A stretch of 64,000 bases of DNA from Cognatundibacterium luofuense (GTDB lineage: Bacteria; Pseudomonadota; Gammaproteobacteria; Burkholderiales; Burkholderiaceae_D), in the NCBI RefSeq assembly GCF_018139685.1, contig NZ_JAGSPN010000003.1, positions 124,001 to 188,000 on the forward strand, read 5' to 3'. Positions 46,497-55,648 of this stretch are shown here, piece by piece. Both the position numbers and the translations under genes were made by a program. The notes under the pieces were generated by a model that saw only the letters and a program-made list of their open reading frames with translations, did not search any database and was not told the DNA's origin. The stretch's first letter is position 1, and each line of letters begins with the position of its first letter.

Positions 46497-46619
46497 ATGA
46501 AATCTCAAAAGCACATCACCGTTGCGCAACAAACAGAAGCCGGCAAACAGCTGGCTGTGACTGTTTCTGCACTGATGCTGCTATCCCTACTAGTTATCCT
46601 AGCGCTACGACTAAGCTGA
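46497..46619 (+). CDS. Leucine leader peptide 1 (LeuL-like)
   Basis: A 40-residue ORF with a hydrophobic end rich in branched-chain residues (LMLLSLLVILALRLS). Six of its last 13 sense codons are CTA (CTATCC, CTACTAGTTATC, CTAGCGCTACGACTA), a rare leucine codon in the neighbouring genes. Runs of rare Leu codons in a short ORF upstream of leuA are the hallmark of ribosome-mediated attenuation (as in enterobacterial leuL). An alternative is a small membrane protein; the codon bias argues for a leader peptide. Confidence 0.65.
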   Translation: MKSQKHITVAQQTEAGKQLAVTVSALMLLSLLVILALRLS

Positions 46620-46737
46620 TCTGCTACGTCGTCTGAAGTGTTCACACTTCACCAGGTTCCGGAATTCCGGAATACAGAAAAACCCGGTTCAATCAGCGTT
46701 TCACCCAGTCACTTACCGTGACTGACAGGATAACACC

Positions 46738-46830
46738 ATGATCTTCTTCGCCAGCTTACTGACAATTTCTCTGTTGTACCGCGCTTTTGCCTTGCGCAAA
46801 GCAACTTTGCTACGACTACCGCGCGGCTGA
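46738..46830 (+). CDS. Leucine-rich leader peptide 2
   Basis: A 30-residue ORF ([20 protein letters not shown], then [10 protein letters not shown]), with nearly a third Leu. It ends in TTGCTACGACTACCG, repeating the CTACGACTA string that ends leader 1. Its stop codon is part of the left arm of a hairpin (46829-46857), which is how leader peptides couple to attenuators. No strong ribosome site is visible, so translation needs confirming. Confidence 0.5.
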   Translation: MIFFASLLTISLLYRAFALRKATLLRLPRG

Positions 46831-46876
46831 CCGGCCTCGTGTTCGTGGCAGCCGGTCGCCTCTGACGCCACATTTT
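46829..46876 (+). promoter_or_regulatory. Candidate leuA attenuator (mutually exclusive hairpins)
   Basis: GACCGGC (46829-46835) pairs with GCCGGTC (46851-46857) as an antiterminator. Alternatively GTGGC (46845-46849, in that loop) pairs with GCCAC (46867-46871), followed by ATTTT. Both cannot form together. The terminator stem is short, so the assignment is tentative. Confidence 0.45.
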
Positions 46877-46948
46877 CCTATTGTTTATTGTATTCCGGAT
46901 CAGCAGTCGCTGAGAGTCTGTTGCATCCGTTCATCCAGAGAAAATGCC

Positions 46949-48643
46949 ATGTTGAATCAACCTGCTGCCAAATATCGTCCATCTGCCACTGTAGATTTAC
47001 CGGATCGTCAGTGGCCGTCACGTCGTATTACGGCTGCGCCGGTATGGATGAGTACAGACTTGCGCGATGGCAATCAGTCGCTGATTGAACCCATGAGCAT
47101 CGCACAGAAACTGCGTTTCTTTCAGATGCTGGTACAGATAGGATTTAAAGAAATTGAAGTCGCGTTTCCATCTGCATCGGATACCGAATTTCAGTTTGTA
47201 CGCGAACTGATCGAAGGTGGTCATATTCCGGATGATGTGACGATAGAAGTATTAACGCAGGCAAGAGAGGACTTAATCCGTCGCACCATTGAATCGGTAG
47301 AGGGTGCGCGCAGTGTGATTGTGCATTTGTATAACCCGGTCTCGCCATCGTTTCGCCGCATCGTGTTCGGAAAGAGTCGTGCCGAGATTCTGGCGCTGGC
47401 AAGCGCTGGTACACAGTTAATCCGTGAACTGACGGATGCCAGACCTGCAACGCAGTGGCGTTACGAATATTCACCTGAAACCTTCAGCATGGCAGAACTC
47501 GATTTTTCGCTCGAAGTCTGCGATGCCGTCAGTGATATCTGGTGTGCCGGTCGCGACAGTGAAACGGACATCATCATTAATTTGCCGGCGACAGTGGAAG
47601 TCTCCACGCCGAATGTTTACGCAGATCAGATTGAATGGATGCACCGCCATTTAAAGCGACGTGCGCAAACCGTATTATCCGTACATCCGCATAATGACCG
47701 TGGCACAGGTATCGCCGCTGCGGAGCTGGCGCTGATGGCTGGTGCAGACCGTGTCGAAGGCTGTTTGTTCGGTAACGGCGAACGCACCGGCAACGTGGAT
47801 ATTGTGACGCTGGCGCTGAATCTGTACACCCAGGGTATTTCGCCGCAACTCGACTTTTCCGATATCGATGCGGTACGCGCTGTGGTGGAAGATATCAACC
47901 GTATTCCTGTGCATCCGCGCCATCCTTACGCCGGTGATCTGGTGCATACCGCGTTCTCAGGCTCACATCAGGATGCGATACGCAAAGGCTTTGCGCAACA
48001 ACAGTCCGGTCAGATCTGGGAAGTACCATACTTACCGATTGATCCGCAAGACATTGGCCGTAGTTATGACGCGGTAATTCGGGTCAACAGTCAGTCCGGC
48101 AAAGGTGGTATGAGCTATTTGCTGGAACAGGCATACGGCATTCGTTTGCCGCGTCGTATGCAGATTGCACTGAGTCGTGAAGTACAACAACTGGCCGATG
48201 CCAGCGGTGCGGAAGTCAGCGCACAAACCGTCTTTCAGGTGTTTGAAAAAGTCTATTTACAAACACCAACCCATCTCGCTTATCAAGCACATCAGGTTCT
48301 GGATCACAGAACATCGCCATCAGATGCCGCACAATTATCGTTGCGTACGGATCTGCTGTTGCACGGCCAGCCACGAGCGGTCATTGCGGCAGGCTCTGGC
48401 TTTCATGACGCCTGTCAGCATATGCTGAACAATCTCGGATTTAACGTGCAGTCTGCGCAGTGGTCGGTCATGCCGGATAAACATCAGCACGGCAAAGTGT
48501 ATGTGATTGCCGAAATTCATACCGGACACGGATACGCTTGCGGTGTCGCCCATCATCAGGATGCAGAAGTTGCCGCGATCAGCGCCGTGTTTGCTGCCGT
48601 TTCGGCGCAGATCCCGCAACGAGAGATTCAGGCTGCAGCTTAA
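46949..48643 (+). CDS. leuA: 2-isopropylmalate synthase LeuA
   Basis: A 564-residue enzyme. The ATG at 46949 gives the usual N-terminus ([23 protein letters not shown]), and an upstream in-frame ATG overlaps the leader and attenuator. Motifs are [15 protein letters not shown] (metal and substrate), [48 protein letters not shown] (HxH and G-rich signatures) and a C-terminal regulatory domain. It makes 2-isopropylmalate from 2-oxoisovalerate and acetyl-CoA, the first step of leucine synthesis. Two Leu-rich leader ORFs and hairpins upstream suggest control by leucyl-tRNA supply. A terminator follows. Confidence 0.96.
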   Translation: MLNQPAAKYRPSATVDLPDRQWPSRRITAAPVWMSTDLRDGNQSLIEPMSIAQKLRFFQMLVQIGFKEIEVAFPSASDTEFQFVRELIEGGHIPDDVTIEVLTQAREDLIRRTIESVEGARSVIVHLYNPVSPSFRRIVFGKSRAEILALASAGTQLIRELTDARPATQWRYEYSPETFSMAELDFSLEVCDAVSDIWCAGRDSETDIIINLPATVEVSTPNVYADQIEWMHRHLKRRAQTVLSVHPHNDRGTGIAAAELALMAGADRVEGCLFGNGERTGNVDIVTLALNLYTQGISPQLDFSDIDAVRAVVEDINRIPVHPRHPYAGDLVHTAFSGSHQDAIRKGFAQQQSGQIWEVPYLPIDPQDIGRSYDAVIRVNSQSGKGGMSYLLEQAYGIRLPRRMQIALSREVQQLADASGAEVSAQTVFQVFEKVYLQTPTHLAYQAHQVLDHRTSPSDAAQLSLRTDLLLHGQPRAVIAAGSGFHDACQHMLNNLGFNVQSAQWSVMPDKHQHGKVYVIAEIHTGHGYACGVAHHQDAEVAAISAVFAAVSAQIPQREIQAAA

Positions 48644-48669
48644 ATCCATTATCAGATTGATGTAGGGGA

Positions 48670-48696
48670 GGCAGCGTTTGCTGCCTTTTTCATTTT
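48670..48696 (+). terminator. Terminator of leuA
   Basis: GGCAGC and GCTGCC form a 6-bp stem with loop GTTT, followed by TTTTTCATTTT, 26 bp after the stop. Confidence 0.9.
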
Positions 48697-48788
48697 GAGA
48701 CGGCAAACCGGATGGATGAAAAACACTTACACTACACACTCTTTGCGTCAACCCTTTGCATTTCATTCTATTCAATCAGGAGAGAAAG

Positions 48789-49253
48789 ATGAGTCAGCAT
48801 CTGGCAAGTATCGTATGGCAGCGCGGCGAACAGGTATTCAGTGATAATCAGTACAGCCGCGCCCATGAATGGCAATTTGACGGTGGTTTGCGTGTACCGG
48901 CATCGTCTGCGCCATCTTCTGTACCATTACCGATGTCGGTCGCGGAAAATGTGGATCCGGAAGAGGCCGTGGTTGCCGCACTGGCGAGTTGCCATATGCT
49001 GTTTTTCCTCGCTTTCGCCTGCAAAAAAGGTTACATCGTTGACCAGTATGAAGATCATCCGGTCGGCACCATGGAAAAAAACGAACGTAACCGCCTGTAT
49101 CTTGCCAATATTGTGTTGCAGCCGAAGGTGACATTTTCCGGTGACAATCAGCCTGATCAGGCAACAATCACCGCCTTACATGAACTGTCGCATGATCATT
49201 GCTATATCGCAAATTCGCTCAAAGCCAGCGTGACCATCCAGCCAGTCGTTTAA
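48789..49253 (+). CDS. OsmC family protein
   Basis: A 154-residue OsmC/Ohr-type protein: VDPEEAVVAALASCHMLFFLAFACKKGY carries the first active-site Cys (ASCHM). The second expected Cys position appears as HDHCYIANSLKA. These proteins reduce organic hydroperoxides or handle osmotic and oxidative stress. The ATG at 48789 follows GGAGAGAAAG; the longer frame adds 11 residues with no better ribosome site. It lies downstream of leuA but after its terminator. Confidence 0.9.
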   Translation: MSQHLASIVWQRGEQVFSDNQYSRAHEWQFDGGLRVPASSAPSSVPLPMSVAENVDPEEAVVAALASCHMLFFLAFACKKGYIVDQYEDHPVGTMEKNERNRLYLANIVLQPKVTFSGDNQPDQATITALHELSHDHCYIANSLKASVTIQPVV

Positions 49254-49324
49254 ACATCACACGTCGTTTTCCGGCCATATAGTCCGTCGTCGATCTGTGC
49301 CAGTATTTGTAAAGAGAGATCCGT

Positions 49325-50467
49325 ATGCAATGGATGCGTTTATTCGGGGCACTGTCTTCGCCGGTGTCGGGGCGGGTCGTTTTGGGGCCAAACTGGTTTG
49401 CGTCAGTCATGGGAACGGGCATGATTGCGATTGCGGGTGCATTATTGCCTGATCATTTCGCATGGATTGATCAGATATCCTTGTTTGCCTGGCTCGCGTC
49501 CTCGGTATTTTTAGTGATCTTGCTGATTGTTGTGCCTTTGCACTGGCTGAAACATCCCCAAGTATTACGTGCATTGCTTGATGATCCTGTAGCAATACAG
49601 TTTTTCGGTGCACCACCGATGGCGATTATGACTGTCGGAACGGCCAGTTTGCTGACCGGGCAGCACTATCTGGGAATCAATGCTGCGTTACTGATTGCGG
49701 AATTCTGCTGGGCCACAGGTACTGTGATGGGTTATCTGGTTGCAATTGCCGTACCATTTCGTTTATTTACCCAGTTGAAAGTCAGTCACGACGGCGCATT
49801 TGGTGGATGGTTAATGCCAGTGGTGCCACCGATGGTGTCAGCGACGGGTGGTGCGGTCATCGCGCCCTATATCGTTGACCCTGTTTTGCGCGAGTCGCTG
49901 ATTCTGGCCTGCTATGCGATGTTTGGTATGAGCCTGACCACGTCGTTCATGATCATTACTCTGATCTGGAGTCGGCTGGCACATTTTGGCTCATCGGCAT
50001 CAGTGAGGGTACCTACTTTATGGCTTGTACTTGGGCCGGTCGGTCAGTCAGTGACTGCCGCTGGCGGACTGGGTATGGCTGCAGCCAATACCCTGCCGGA
50101 ACCCTACGCAATGGGCTTGAAATCACTGGCGTTGCTGTACGGTGTGCCGGTTTGGGGATTTATCTGGTTGTGGATACCGATAGCTACCTTGCTGACGTTG
50201 CGTGCGCACCAGAATAAGATGGGTTTTGCACTGACCTGGTGGTCATTCACCTTTCCGGTCGGTACCTGCGTTACGGCAACATGCCAGCTAGCCCGCCACA
50301 GCGGTTTGCCAGTGTTCAGCTGGCTGGCAATGGTGATGTACGTCGCTCTGCTGGGAGCATGGCTGATTGTGCTGGCATATACCGCCTGGGGCACCATCAG
50401 CGGGCATTTGCTGACACCTAAACTGAATGTTCCCCCAGCTTCCGCAAAGAAGATAAGCGATAACTGA
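49325..50467 (+). CDS. TDT family (TehA/Mae1-like) transporter
   Basis: A 380-residue protein with about ten TM helices of the tellurite-resistance/dicarboxylate transporter family, which includes SLAC1-type anion channels: GPNWFASVMGTGMIAIAG at the N-terminus is a family hallmark. Other blocks are FFGAPPMAIMTVGTASLL and TWWSFTFPVGTCVTAT. It probably exports an organic anion, sulfite or chloride; the substrate is unknown. Convergent with the S41-like gene, with 6 bp between. Confidence 0.88.
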   Translation: MQWMRLFGALSSPVSGRVVLGPNWFASVMGTGMIAIAGALLPDHFAWIDQISLFAWLASSVFLVILLIVVPLHWLKHPQVLRALLDDPVAIQFFGAPPMAIMTVGTASLLTGQHYLGINAALLIAEFCWATGTVMGYLVAIAVPFRLFTQLKVSHDGAFGGWLMPVVPPMVSATGGAVIAPYIVDPVLRESLILACYAMFGMSLTTSFMIITLIWSRLAHFGSSASVRVPTLWLVLGPVGQSVTAAGGLGMAAANTLPEPYAMGLKSLALLYGVPVWGFIWLWIPIATLLTLRAHQNKMGFALTWWSFTFPVGTCVTATCQLARHSGLPVFSWLAMVMYVALLGAWLIVLAYTAWGTISGHLLTPKLNVPPASAKKISDN

Positions 50468-50473
50468 TCTATT

Positions 50474-51988
50474 TTAATTCCGGGTCTCCGCAATCGCTTT
50501 CAAGTGCTTTTCAAAGGATTGAGTTGACCAGTCAAGGTCAGAATGCAGCACGTCAGGGAGGTAATAATCCCCATTTTTTCTGGGGCGGTTAACGACGATC
50601 TTACCCGGCAGAATAACTTTCGTCATTCCTGATGCGGTGGGCTGATAACGTACTTCCATATAAGTTGAATCTACTGAGCTTGGCGCACCGATGAGTTTCG
50701 TATTTAGGAAGAACTTAAAATAATCAATTGCATCAAGACACGAGCTGGCGCAGTCGCCGGGTACTATTACCCATACAGGCGTTGTGAGCTGAGGCAGATC
50801 GCCTGCTTGCGGTTGTAAAGCAATTTGCATTGCCTGATTGCGCGTTAAACCTTTGGGAAGCGGCGTTTTTTCATTTCCTTCGATATAAAATGGCTCGCCA
50901 TTGTTGTAGGCAGTTCTTAAACCCTTAGCGAGCCAACGTACATATTCTACATACTCTGGCATACCTCGTTTGATCATTGCTTCAGGCTCGAGTTCCATGG
51001 CTTCAACATTCTGAATTGAAGCACGCCGCCATGTTCGTGTCTCAGCAAAGTAGCTTGCTTTTAAGCGCTCGAATACGGATTCTCCCCACAAAGCCTGTGC
51101 AGTTCGTACCGCCCAGGAGCCATAGCCGCCCTGGTTGTGTCGCAGATCGATGACGATCATACGGGACTTAAGTAGTTTTTCACGTTCTGATTTTATTTGG
51201 TCCAGCATTTGCTCATAGAGCTTGATCTGATCCTGATCCGGCGTAAAATTGGGCAGTGCGATCCAAGCCATTTCCGGAGTAATCCAGCGCATGCCGATCG
51301 GGAGCCTGTCACCGAATTTACTTTCCCGACGCCACTGCCATCCCTCTTCAGGTCTTACAGTCCATTGCAACCGGATTTTTTTTGTGTTTCCGTTAATACG
51401 AATTTCACAGGCGTTCAGCGGATTCAAAAATGGATTCTGATTATCCGTCATCACATCGCCAGCCAGACTCCACCATTGACCAGGTACGTCTTGTAAGCCT
51501 CTGTACTGGAACACACGCTGCTTGATCAGGTCTTCGATTGCAATGCCGTCACAGGCCAGAATCTGTGCCCCTTTGGGTACTTCTGGCAGATCGGAGCGAA
51601 AGACCCGGAGACCATTGCCACGCCAGCTTGCATTGAATCCCGGCCAGCGAATCGTCGTGAATGATTCCGGTAGCGTGTTAAATGCTCCGGCATGGCCATC
51701 TTGCAATAAGGTACTGAATTTCGCGATGACAGCCATATAGCCATTGGCTTCCGTCACTTGTTGACTCATTGCTATTGCGTCATCTCTCGCCTTATCCAGT
51801 TGCAAAATAAATCCCGGATTTTGAGGATCATACATGCCCGGATGGTTTTCCTTTGTTAACTGATAGGCTGCTTCTACATCTTTTCGTGCAGCTGTTGCCC
51901 ATGCTTGTGCTGTTTGCGGCATTTGTGTCACTGTGAGCGAGCTCGCTTGTAATGCAATTAATGTTGCTGCAAGGGACAGAGTAGTCAT
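50474..51988 (-). CDS. S41-like (tail-specific) protease, exported
   Basis: A 504-residue protein with an N-terminal hydrophobic signal-like stretch (MTTLSLAATLIALQASSLTV). Domain order is that of the C-terminal processing peptidases: an N-terminal helical domain, a PDZ-like middle (PKGAQILACDGIAIEDLI) and a catalytic part with IVIDLRHNQGGYG, then VWVIVPGDCASSCLDAIDYF. The Ser of CASSC is the expected nucleophile. The general base Lys is not obvious to me, so activity is uncertain. It is monocistronic. Confidence 0.82.
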   Translation of the reverse strand: MTTLSLAATLIALQASSLTVTQMPQTAQAWATAARKDVEAAYQLTKENHPGMYDPQNPGFILQLDKARDDAIAMSQQVTEANGYMAVIAKFSTLLQDGHAGAFNTLPESFTTIRWPGFNASWRGNGLRVFRSDLPEVPKGAQILACDGIAIEDLIKQRVFQYRGLQDVPGQWWSLAGDVMTDNQNPFLNPLNACEIRINGNTKKIRLQWTVRPEEGWQWRRESKFGDRLPIGMRWITPEMAWIALPNFTPDQDQIKLYEQMLDQIKSEREKLLKSRMIVIDLRHNQGGYGSWAVRTAQALWGESVFERLKASYFAETRTWRRASIQNVEAMELEPEAMIKRGMPEYVEYVRWLAKGLRTAYNNGEPFYIEGNEKTPLPKGLTRNQAMQIALQPQAGDLPQLTTPVWVIVPGDCASSCLDAIDYFKFFLNTKLIGAPSSVDSTYMEVRYQPTASGMTKVILPGKIVVNRPRKNGDYYLPDVLHSDLDWSTQSFEKHLKAIAETRN

Positions 51989-52058
51989 ATTGTTTGTCTC
52001 TCCGGGTATGTGAAGAACAATGGCAGTAAGAAAGCAATAAGGGTATGTTAAAAGTGAC

Positions 52059-52275
52059 TAGAACTCATTTCATAAATACCCGCGAGATGCGTTTGTCTCA
52101 TAGCGCACGCTGTCCAGCGTGCGCTATGAGGCAAACCCTCCGGGAACGGAGGTGCCGGGCGCATTGCTTTGTTGCGTCGCTTGCACAGGCACCAGCCTGT
52201 GCTGCGCAACGACGCCGCGCACTGCCTCCCGGCACCCCGCGTTCGCACTCGTGGCTATTTATGAAATGAGTTCTA
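52059..52275. mobile_element. MITE with 20-bp terminal inverted repeats
   Basis: The ends TAGAACTCATTTCATAAATA (52059-52078) and its exact reverse complement (52256-52275) bound a 217-bp non-coding segment. The outer TA may be a target duplication, as for IS630/mariner-type elements. Inside are a 22-bp-arm hairpin (52091-52136, one G:T pair) and a second hairpin around GCACAGGCACCAGCCTGTGC. No transposase is present, so it would need one from elsewhere. Confidence 0.85.
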
Positions 52276-52344
52276 TGTATTAATTGAAATTCCTGTACAT
52301 TATTGCAGTGATTGTTTTACGTGGCATTCGGATTTAAGCGAAGC

Positions 52345-54423
52345 CTATATAGACGTAACCCGCGGCAAAGTCAGCACAAAACACACACCGTCCGCCAGGT
52401 TGCTGACCGTAATCGTCCCACCCATTTTCGCCATATAGGTTTTGGCGACGAATAAGCCTTGTCCGCGTTGCCCCATTGCACCGGCTTCGGCCTGATCCGA
52501 TACACCGTATTCAAAAATTTTATCGATCAGTTCGGCGGAAATTTGTGGTCCGCAGTTTTTAATGCTGATCATGGCGTAGCGCTCATCAGCCTGTAACCCG
52601 ATTTCAATTGCAGTGTCCGGCAGGCGGTAACGCAATGCATTGTTCAGGATATGGCTGAACACATCTTCCAGCGAATGTTCGTCGGCTTTGATCCAGATTT
52701 TCTGCTGACTGTCCGGTGGCGGTTCGGCCCATACCAGACCGTGTATGCCCGCATCCGGTGCATATTCGATGAGCGTACTGACAAATTGCTGTAATTCCAG
52801 CGGTGCAATATCCAGCACGCTGGCCTGAAAGGCTTCGGAAGGGGAGGCATTGCCGTACAGTATGGTCAGCGCCTGCTGCATGCGCTGCAAATAACGCAGG
52901 CTGGGATCATCTTCGCGCTGATGTAAGGCCAGCAAAGACTGCAATGGCGACATGATTTCATGCCCGACCGCATGCCACATATCTTTTTCCTGTGCGGCAC
53001 GGATTTGCTCCCGTTCCAGATCTTCACGCACGCGGCGCAATAAATCCTGCAGACAGCTGGCCAGTACGCCGAGTTCATCTGCACTGCGTAAATCATTCAG
53101 ATTAAATTGCTCTATACCCTGACTGGCTTTGACGTGGCTGGACAGGGCTTTGGCGCGTTTGGACAGCAGGGTGATGCGACGCATGATGTTCACTTCCAGC
53201 AAGCCCCAGGCCAGCAGCAGAGCCAGCAGCATCGCTGCGACATACCAACTGATACGCGCAGCGACGATGGTCAGATTCTGCAGTGCGCTGCGCTGATCGC
53301 CGGTCAGGCTGAATTCCACCGGAAATGCTGCGGTGTTCAGCACTTCTTTACGTTCCAGTCGCCAGATTCGTTTTTCTACCGGTAGCCAGTTAATTAAGCG
53401 AATTAATAAGGCTTTCTGATCCAGTGCCTGTGCGTTGTCACCTTGAAGTTGCAAATACGCTTTTTTCTGATCAGGCCGGCGGATTTCAATTTTTTCACCT
53501 GCCAGCAAATGCTGCTGTAAATCACGCAGAGAAAAAATCCCGCTGCGGTTTTCGTGATCACTGTCGAGTAAGACTTGCTCGCTGTTGGCCGCTTTGATTT
53601 GCGCATGGATACGCAATTTGTTCAGATCGCTCGGAGGCCATGCGGGATTGCGGTTGGTGTAAATGGCCGCCTGCCATTGCGGAATTGCGATGCGCACAGA
53701 AAAGAAAGCCGTGCGCTGGCACTGGCTTTCGTCCTTATCTGACTGCGCCTGATTACAGCGCCCCTGTTGCCAGACTAAGGCACGAAAATCCTTATATGGC
53801 TTGCTTTTTCCTGCTTCCAGATCGCTGCTCAGAAAGCCGGTAAAGCGTCCGCGTAACACCGGTGCGGCGTTGTTTTTATTATTGTCGGCTTCAAACGGTG
53901 CGATCCAGTGAAACTCCTGATCATCAACGCGCAGCGACAATTCCAGCCGGTCTGCCTTGCTCAGATCGCGTTCGCCGCGTTCATGTTCGGTCAGTGCCGG
54001 TGCATTGAAATGCCCTGCCAGATACAAAAACGCGCCGCCCCACGGACTGTTACCGATGCCTGCGCACAGATCGCCATTGTCACCGTACTGCTGCAGACAG
54101 CCGGACATCGCAATTGCCTGCTGTACCTTACTCTGATCATCAAAATCCAGCGCGGCAAATGGCAGTATGACAGGATGCAGTCCGGTGCTGGCTTCATTCA
54201 GCATGCCCGGATTCAGCAACGCCAGCTGACCGCTGGGATGACGCAGTAACGCGGATAACTGTTGCTGGGTTTTATCAAAATGCGTCTGGTAAGCATCCAG
54301 CGCGAGTTGCTTTTCTTGTTGCAGCAAGGAAATTGCCAGCGCGATGGTCGCAATCGCCAGCAACAAAAAAATGCCGCGAAAGACAATCCGCAGCCGGTAA
54401 GCCGCCAGCCACAGGCGCTTCAT
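52345..54423 (-). CDS. Sensor histidine kinase
   Basis: A 692-residue membrane kinase. TM1 lies at about residues 12-32, followed by a periplasmic region of about 350 residues, then a second TM (about 393-413) and a HAMP-like linker. The H-box is AVGHEIMSPLQSLL, the N-box LNNALRY, G1 SIKNCGPQI (weakly canonical) and G2 MGQRGQGLFVAKTYMAKMGG. It lies immediately downstream of its response regulator gene, overlapping by 4 nt. The sensed signal is unknown. Confidence 0.9.
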   Translation of the reverse strand: MKRLWLAAYRLRIVFRGIFLLLAIATIALAISLLQQEKQLALDAYQTHFDKTQQQLSALLRHPSGQLALLNPGMLNEASTGLHPVILPFAALDFDDQSKVQQAIAMSGCLQQYGDNGDLCAGIGNSPWGGAFLYLAGHFNAPALTEHERGERDLSKADRLELSLRVDDQEFHWIAPFEADNNKNNAAPVLRGRFTGFLSSDLEAGKSKPYKDFRALVWQQGRCNQAQSDKDESQCQRTAFFSVRIAIPQWQAAIYTNRNPAWPPSDLNKLRIHAQIKAANSEQVLLDSDHENRSGIFSLRDLQQHLLAGEKIEIRRPDQKKAYLQLQGDNAQALDQKALLIRLINWLPVEKRIWRLERKEVLNTAAFPVEFSLTGDQRSALQNLTIVAARISWYVAAMLLALLLAWGLLEVNIMRRITLLSKRAKALSSHVKASQGIEQFNLNDLRSADELGVLASCLQDLLRRVREDLEREQIRAAQEKDMWHAVGHEIMSPLQSLLALHQREDDPSLRYLQRMQQALTILYGNASPSEAFQASVLDIAPLELQQFVSTLIEYAPDAGIHGLVWAEPPPDSQQKIWIKADEHSLEDVFSHILNNALRYRLPDTAIEIGLQADERYAMISIKNCGPQISAELIDKIFEYGVSDQAEAGAMGQRGQGLFVAKTYMAKMGGTITVSNLADGVCFVLTLPRVTSI

Positions 54424-55112
54424 TCGCTCACCCAGCGAAAGCCGCGCAAAGGCACGTTTTCAATCAGGTTAAAGTTCGCATCGATTTCGCGGAAAGCATC
54501 GCGGATAGTGGACACGTGTTTGCGGATATTTTCGCGGTTACGTCCGCTTTTCACGACTTCGTATAAGTCGTCGTAGGTGACGACCTGACCCTGATGTTCC
54601 AGCAACACCGCAAGAATGCGTTGTGCCGTCAATGGCAGATTCACGCGCTGACCGCGCCAGATCGGATTGCGCTGACGTAAGGGGTCAAGGCTGATGCTGA
54701 CCGGTTCAGGAGCTACTTTTTGCTGCGATTTTTTTTCACGTACCGCACGCAGAATTTCCAGCAGAGTTTCGATGAAATCATCTTCGCTGAAGGTGGCTTT
54801 TTGCAGATAATCCCAGGCATCCAGCGCTTTCATGATGCTGCGGTAGATGGTGGCAGGCATCGCAGATACCACCAGCACCGGCGTCGCGCTGTGTTTATTG
54901 ATCGCATTGATGATGGCAACACCGGCATGGCGCTCGCGACCCAGCTCGATATCCAGAATCACCAGATCGTACTGTTCACGCAGCAGCGCCGCTTCTGCAT
55001 CGTCCCGGTTAAACCACTGATCCACCCGCGCTTCCGGTTTGGCGGCGCTGATCCACTGGCGCAGCTGGTTACTGGTCGGTTCGTCGTCTTCTATCAGGGC
55101 GATATTGATCAT
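54420..55112 (-). CDS. Response regulator with winged-helix output
   Basis: A 230-residue regulator. The receiver has the acidic pocket (IEDDEP), acceptor Asp in VILDIEL, the Ser of VVSAMP and Lys near YLQKATFS. An OmpR-type winged helix follows, with LPLTAQRILAVLLEHQGQVVTYDDLYEVV and RNRENIRKHVSTIRDAF. I start at MINIALIEDD; the longer frame adds 21 residues without a receiver match. It forms a two-component system with the downstream kinase. The target genes are unknown. Confidence 0.9.
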   Translation of the reverse strand: MINIALIEDDEPTSNQLRQWISAAKPEARVDQWFNRDDAEAALLREQYDLVILDIELGRERHAGVAIINAINKHSATPVLVVSAMPATIYRSIMKALDAWDYLQKATFSEDDFIETLLEILRAVREKKSQQKVAPEPVSISLDPLRQRNPIWRGQRVNLPLTAQRILAVLLEHQGQVVTYDDLYEVVKSGRNRENIRKHVSTIRDAFREIDANFNLIENVPLRGFRWVSE

Positions 55113-55238
55113 GATGGTTTGGCAAATATAGCAATCTGCCAAGCCTAAACGGAGTGCCGTAAAAAAGCCAGCCATCCGGCTGTGAGTGTTTCTTCACAGG
55201 CGACCAGCGGCACGGAATTGAGCCTGAAAACAGCTCAA

Positions 55239-55321
55239 ATGCGGTGTTCAGCATAGCGATCCTGCGGTCGTCGGCAGAAAGTCCGGGCTTGCGGAAAATT
55301 GAAATGACGATATTTGCACAG
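55239..55321 (+). repeat. 83-nt dispersed element, copy 7
   Basis: Boxes ATGCGGTGTTCAGCATAG and ATGACGATATTTGCACAG, core GGTCGTCGGCAGAAA. Homology to copies 8 and 9 continues past the second box as ATGTCAGAACTGACCCCGTT. Confidence 0.87.
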
Positions 55322-55379
55322 ATGTCAGAACTGACCCCGTTTTACGTTTTTTTGCAGCAACCCGGCATCATTCCCATTC

Positions 55380-55427
55380 GGCGCATTGCAATGCGCCCTA
55401 CGAGGTACGGGATACGCCTTACGGCCT
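55380..55427. repeat. Second short repeat (palindrome plus GGATACGCC tail)
   Basis: GGCGCATTGCAATGCGCC (55380-55397) is a perfect 18-bp palindrome followed by CTACGAGGTACGGGATACGC and CTTACGGCC. An inverted, diverged copy lies at about 60733-60775, and half copies occur near 56514 and 56697. Confidence 0.65.
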
Positions 55428-55648
55428 TTATACTTGCTGGTGGGGCGATGTATCTTTGGCAGCAGCAAGTAATGCAGAACTCTGGGCAGGGGACAGATGA
55501 GGCGACTGCTATTAGTGCAGGGGATACAAACAGTGCAACGGCCAGCCCACCGCCTGATGATGATAAAAAGGAAGACGCTGAGAAAAAGATTGATTCAAAG
55601 AGTGTTGTGGTTTTGGTTTTAATGCTTTTTGAAATGGGTGTCCTGTGA
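55391..55648 (+). CDS. Short orphan ORF, possible toxin-gene fragment
   Basis: An 85-residue frame with one hydrophobic stretch (LTAFILAGGAMYLWQQQVMQ) and an Asp/Glu/Lys-rich tail, ending at VLMLFEMGVL. The frame also opens upstream through repeat copy 7 (GTG at 55244), which I reject as coding. No ribosome site or known family. It ends over the 3' end of the convergent gene at 55619. It may be debris. Confidence 0.3.
   Translation: MRPTRYGIRLTAFILAGGAMYLWQQQVMQNSGQGTDEATAISAGDTNSATASPPPDDDKKEDAEKKIDSKSVVVLVLMLFEMGVL

Noticed and set aside
46585-46614. Apparent third CTAG-type site, which I first compared with the narK1/narG palindrome
   Set aside because: The similarity comes from the run of CTA codons in leader 1; the arms and spacing do not match.
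52045-52269. Open frames within the MITE
   Set aside because: They are produced by GC-rich hairpin arms and have no ribosome site or family likeness.
55244-55390. GTG-started extension of the orphan ORF at 55391
   Set aside because: The extension is encoded by the 83-nt element itself, which is non-coding in its other copies.
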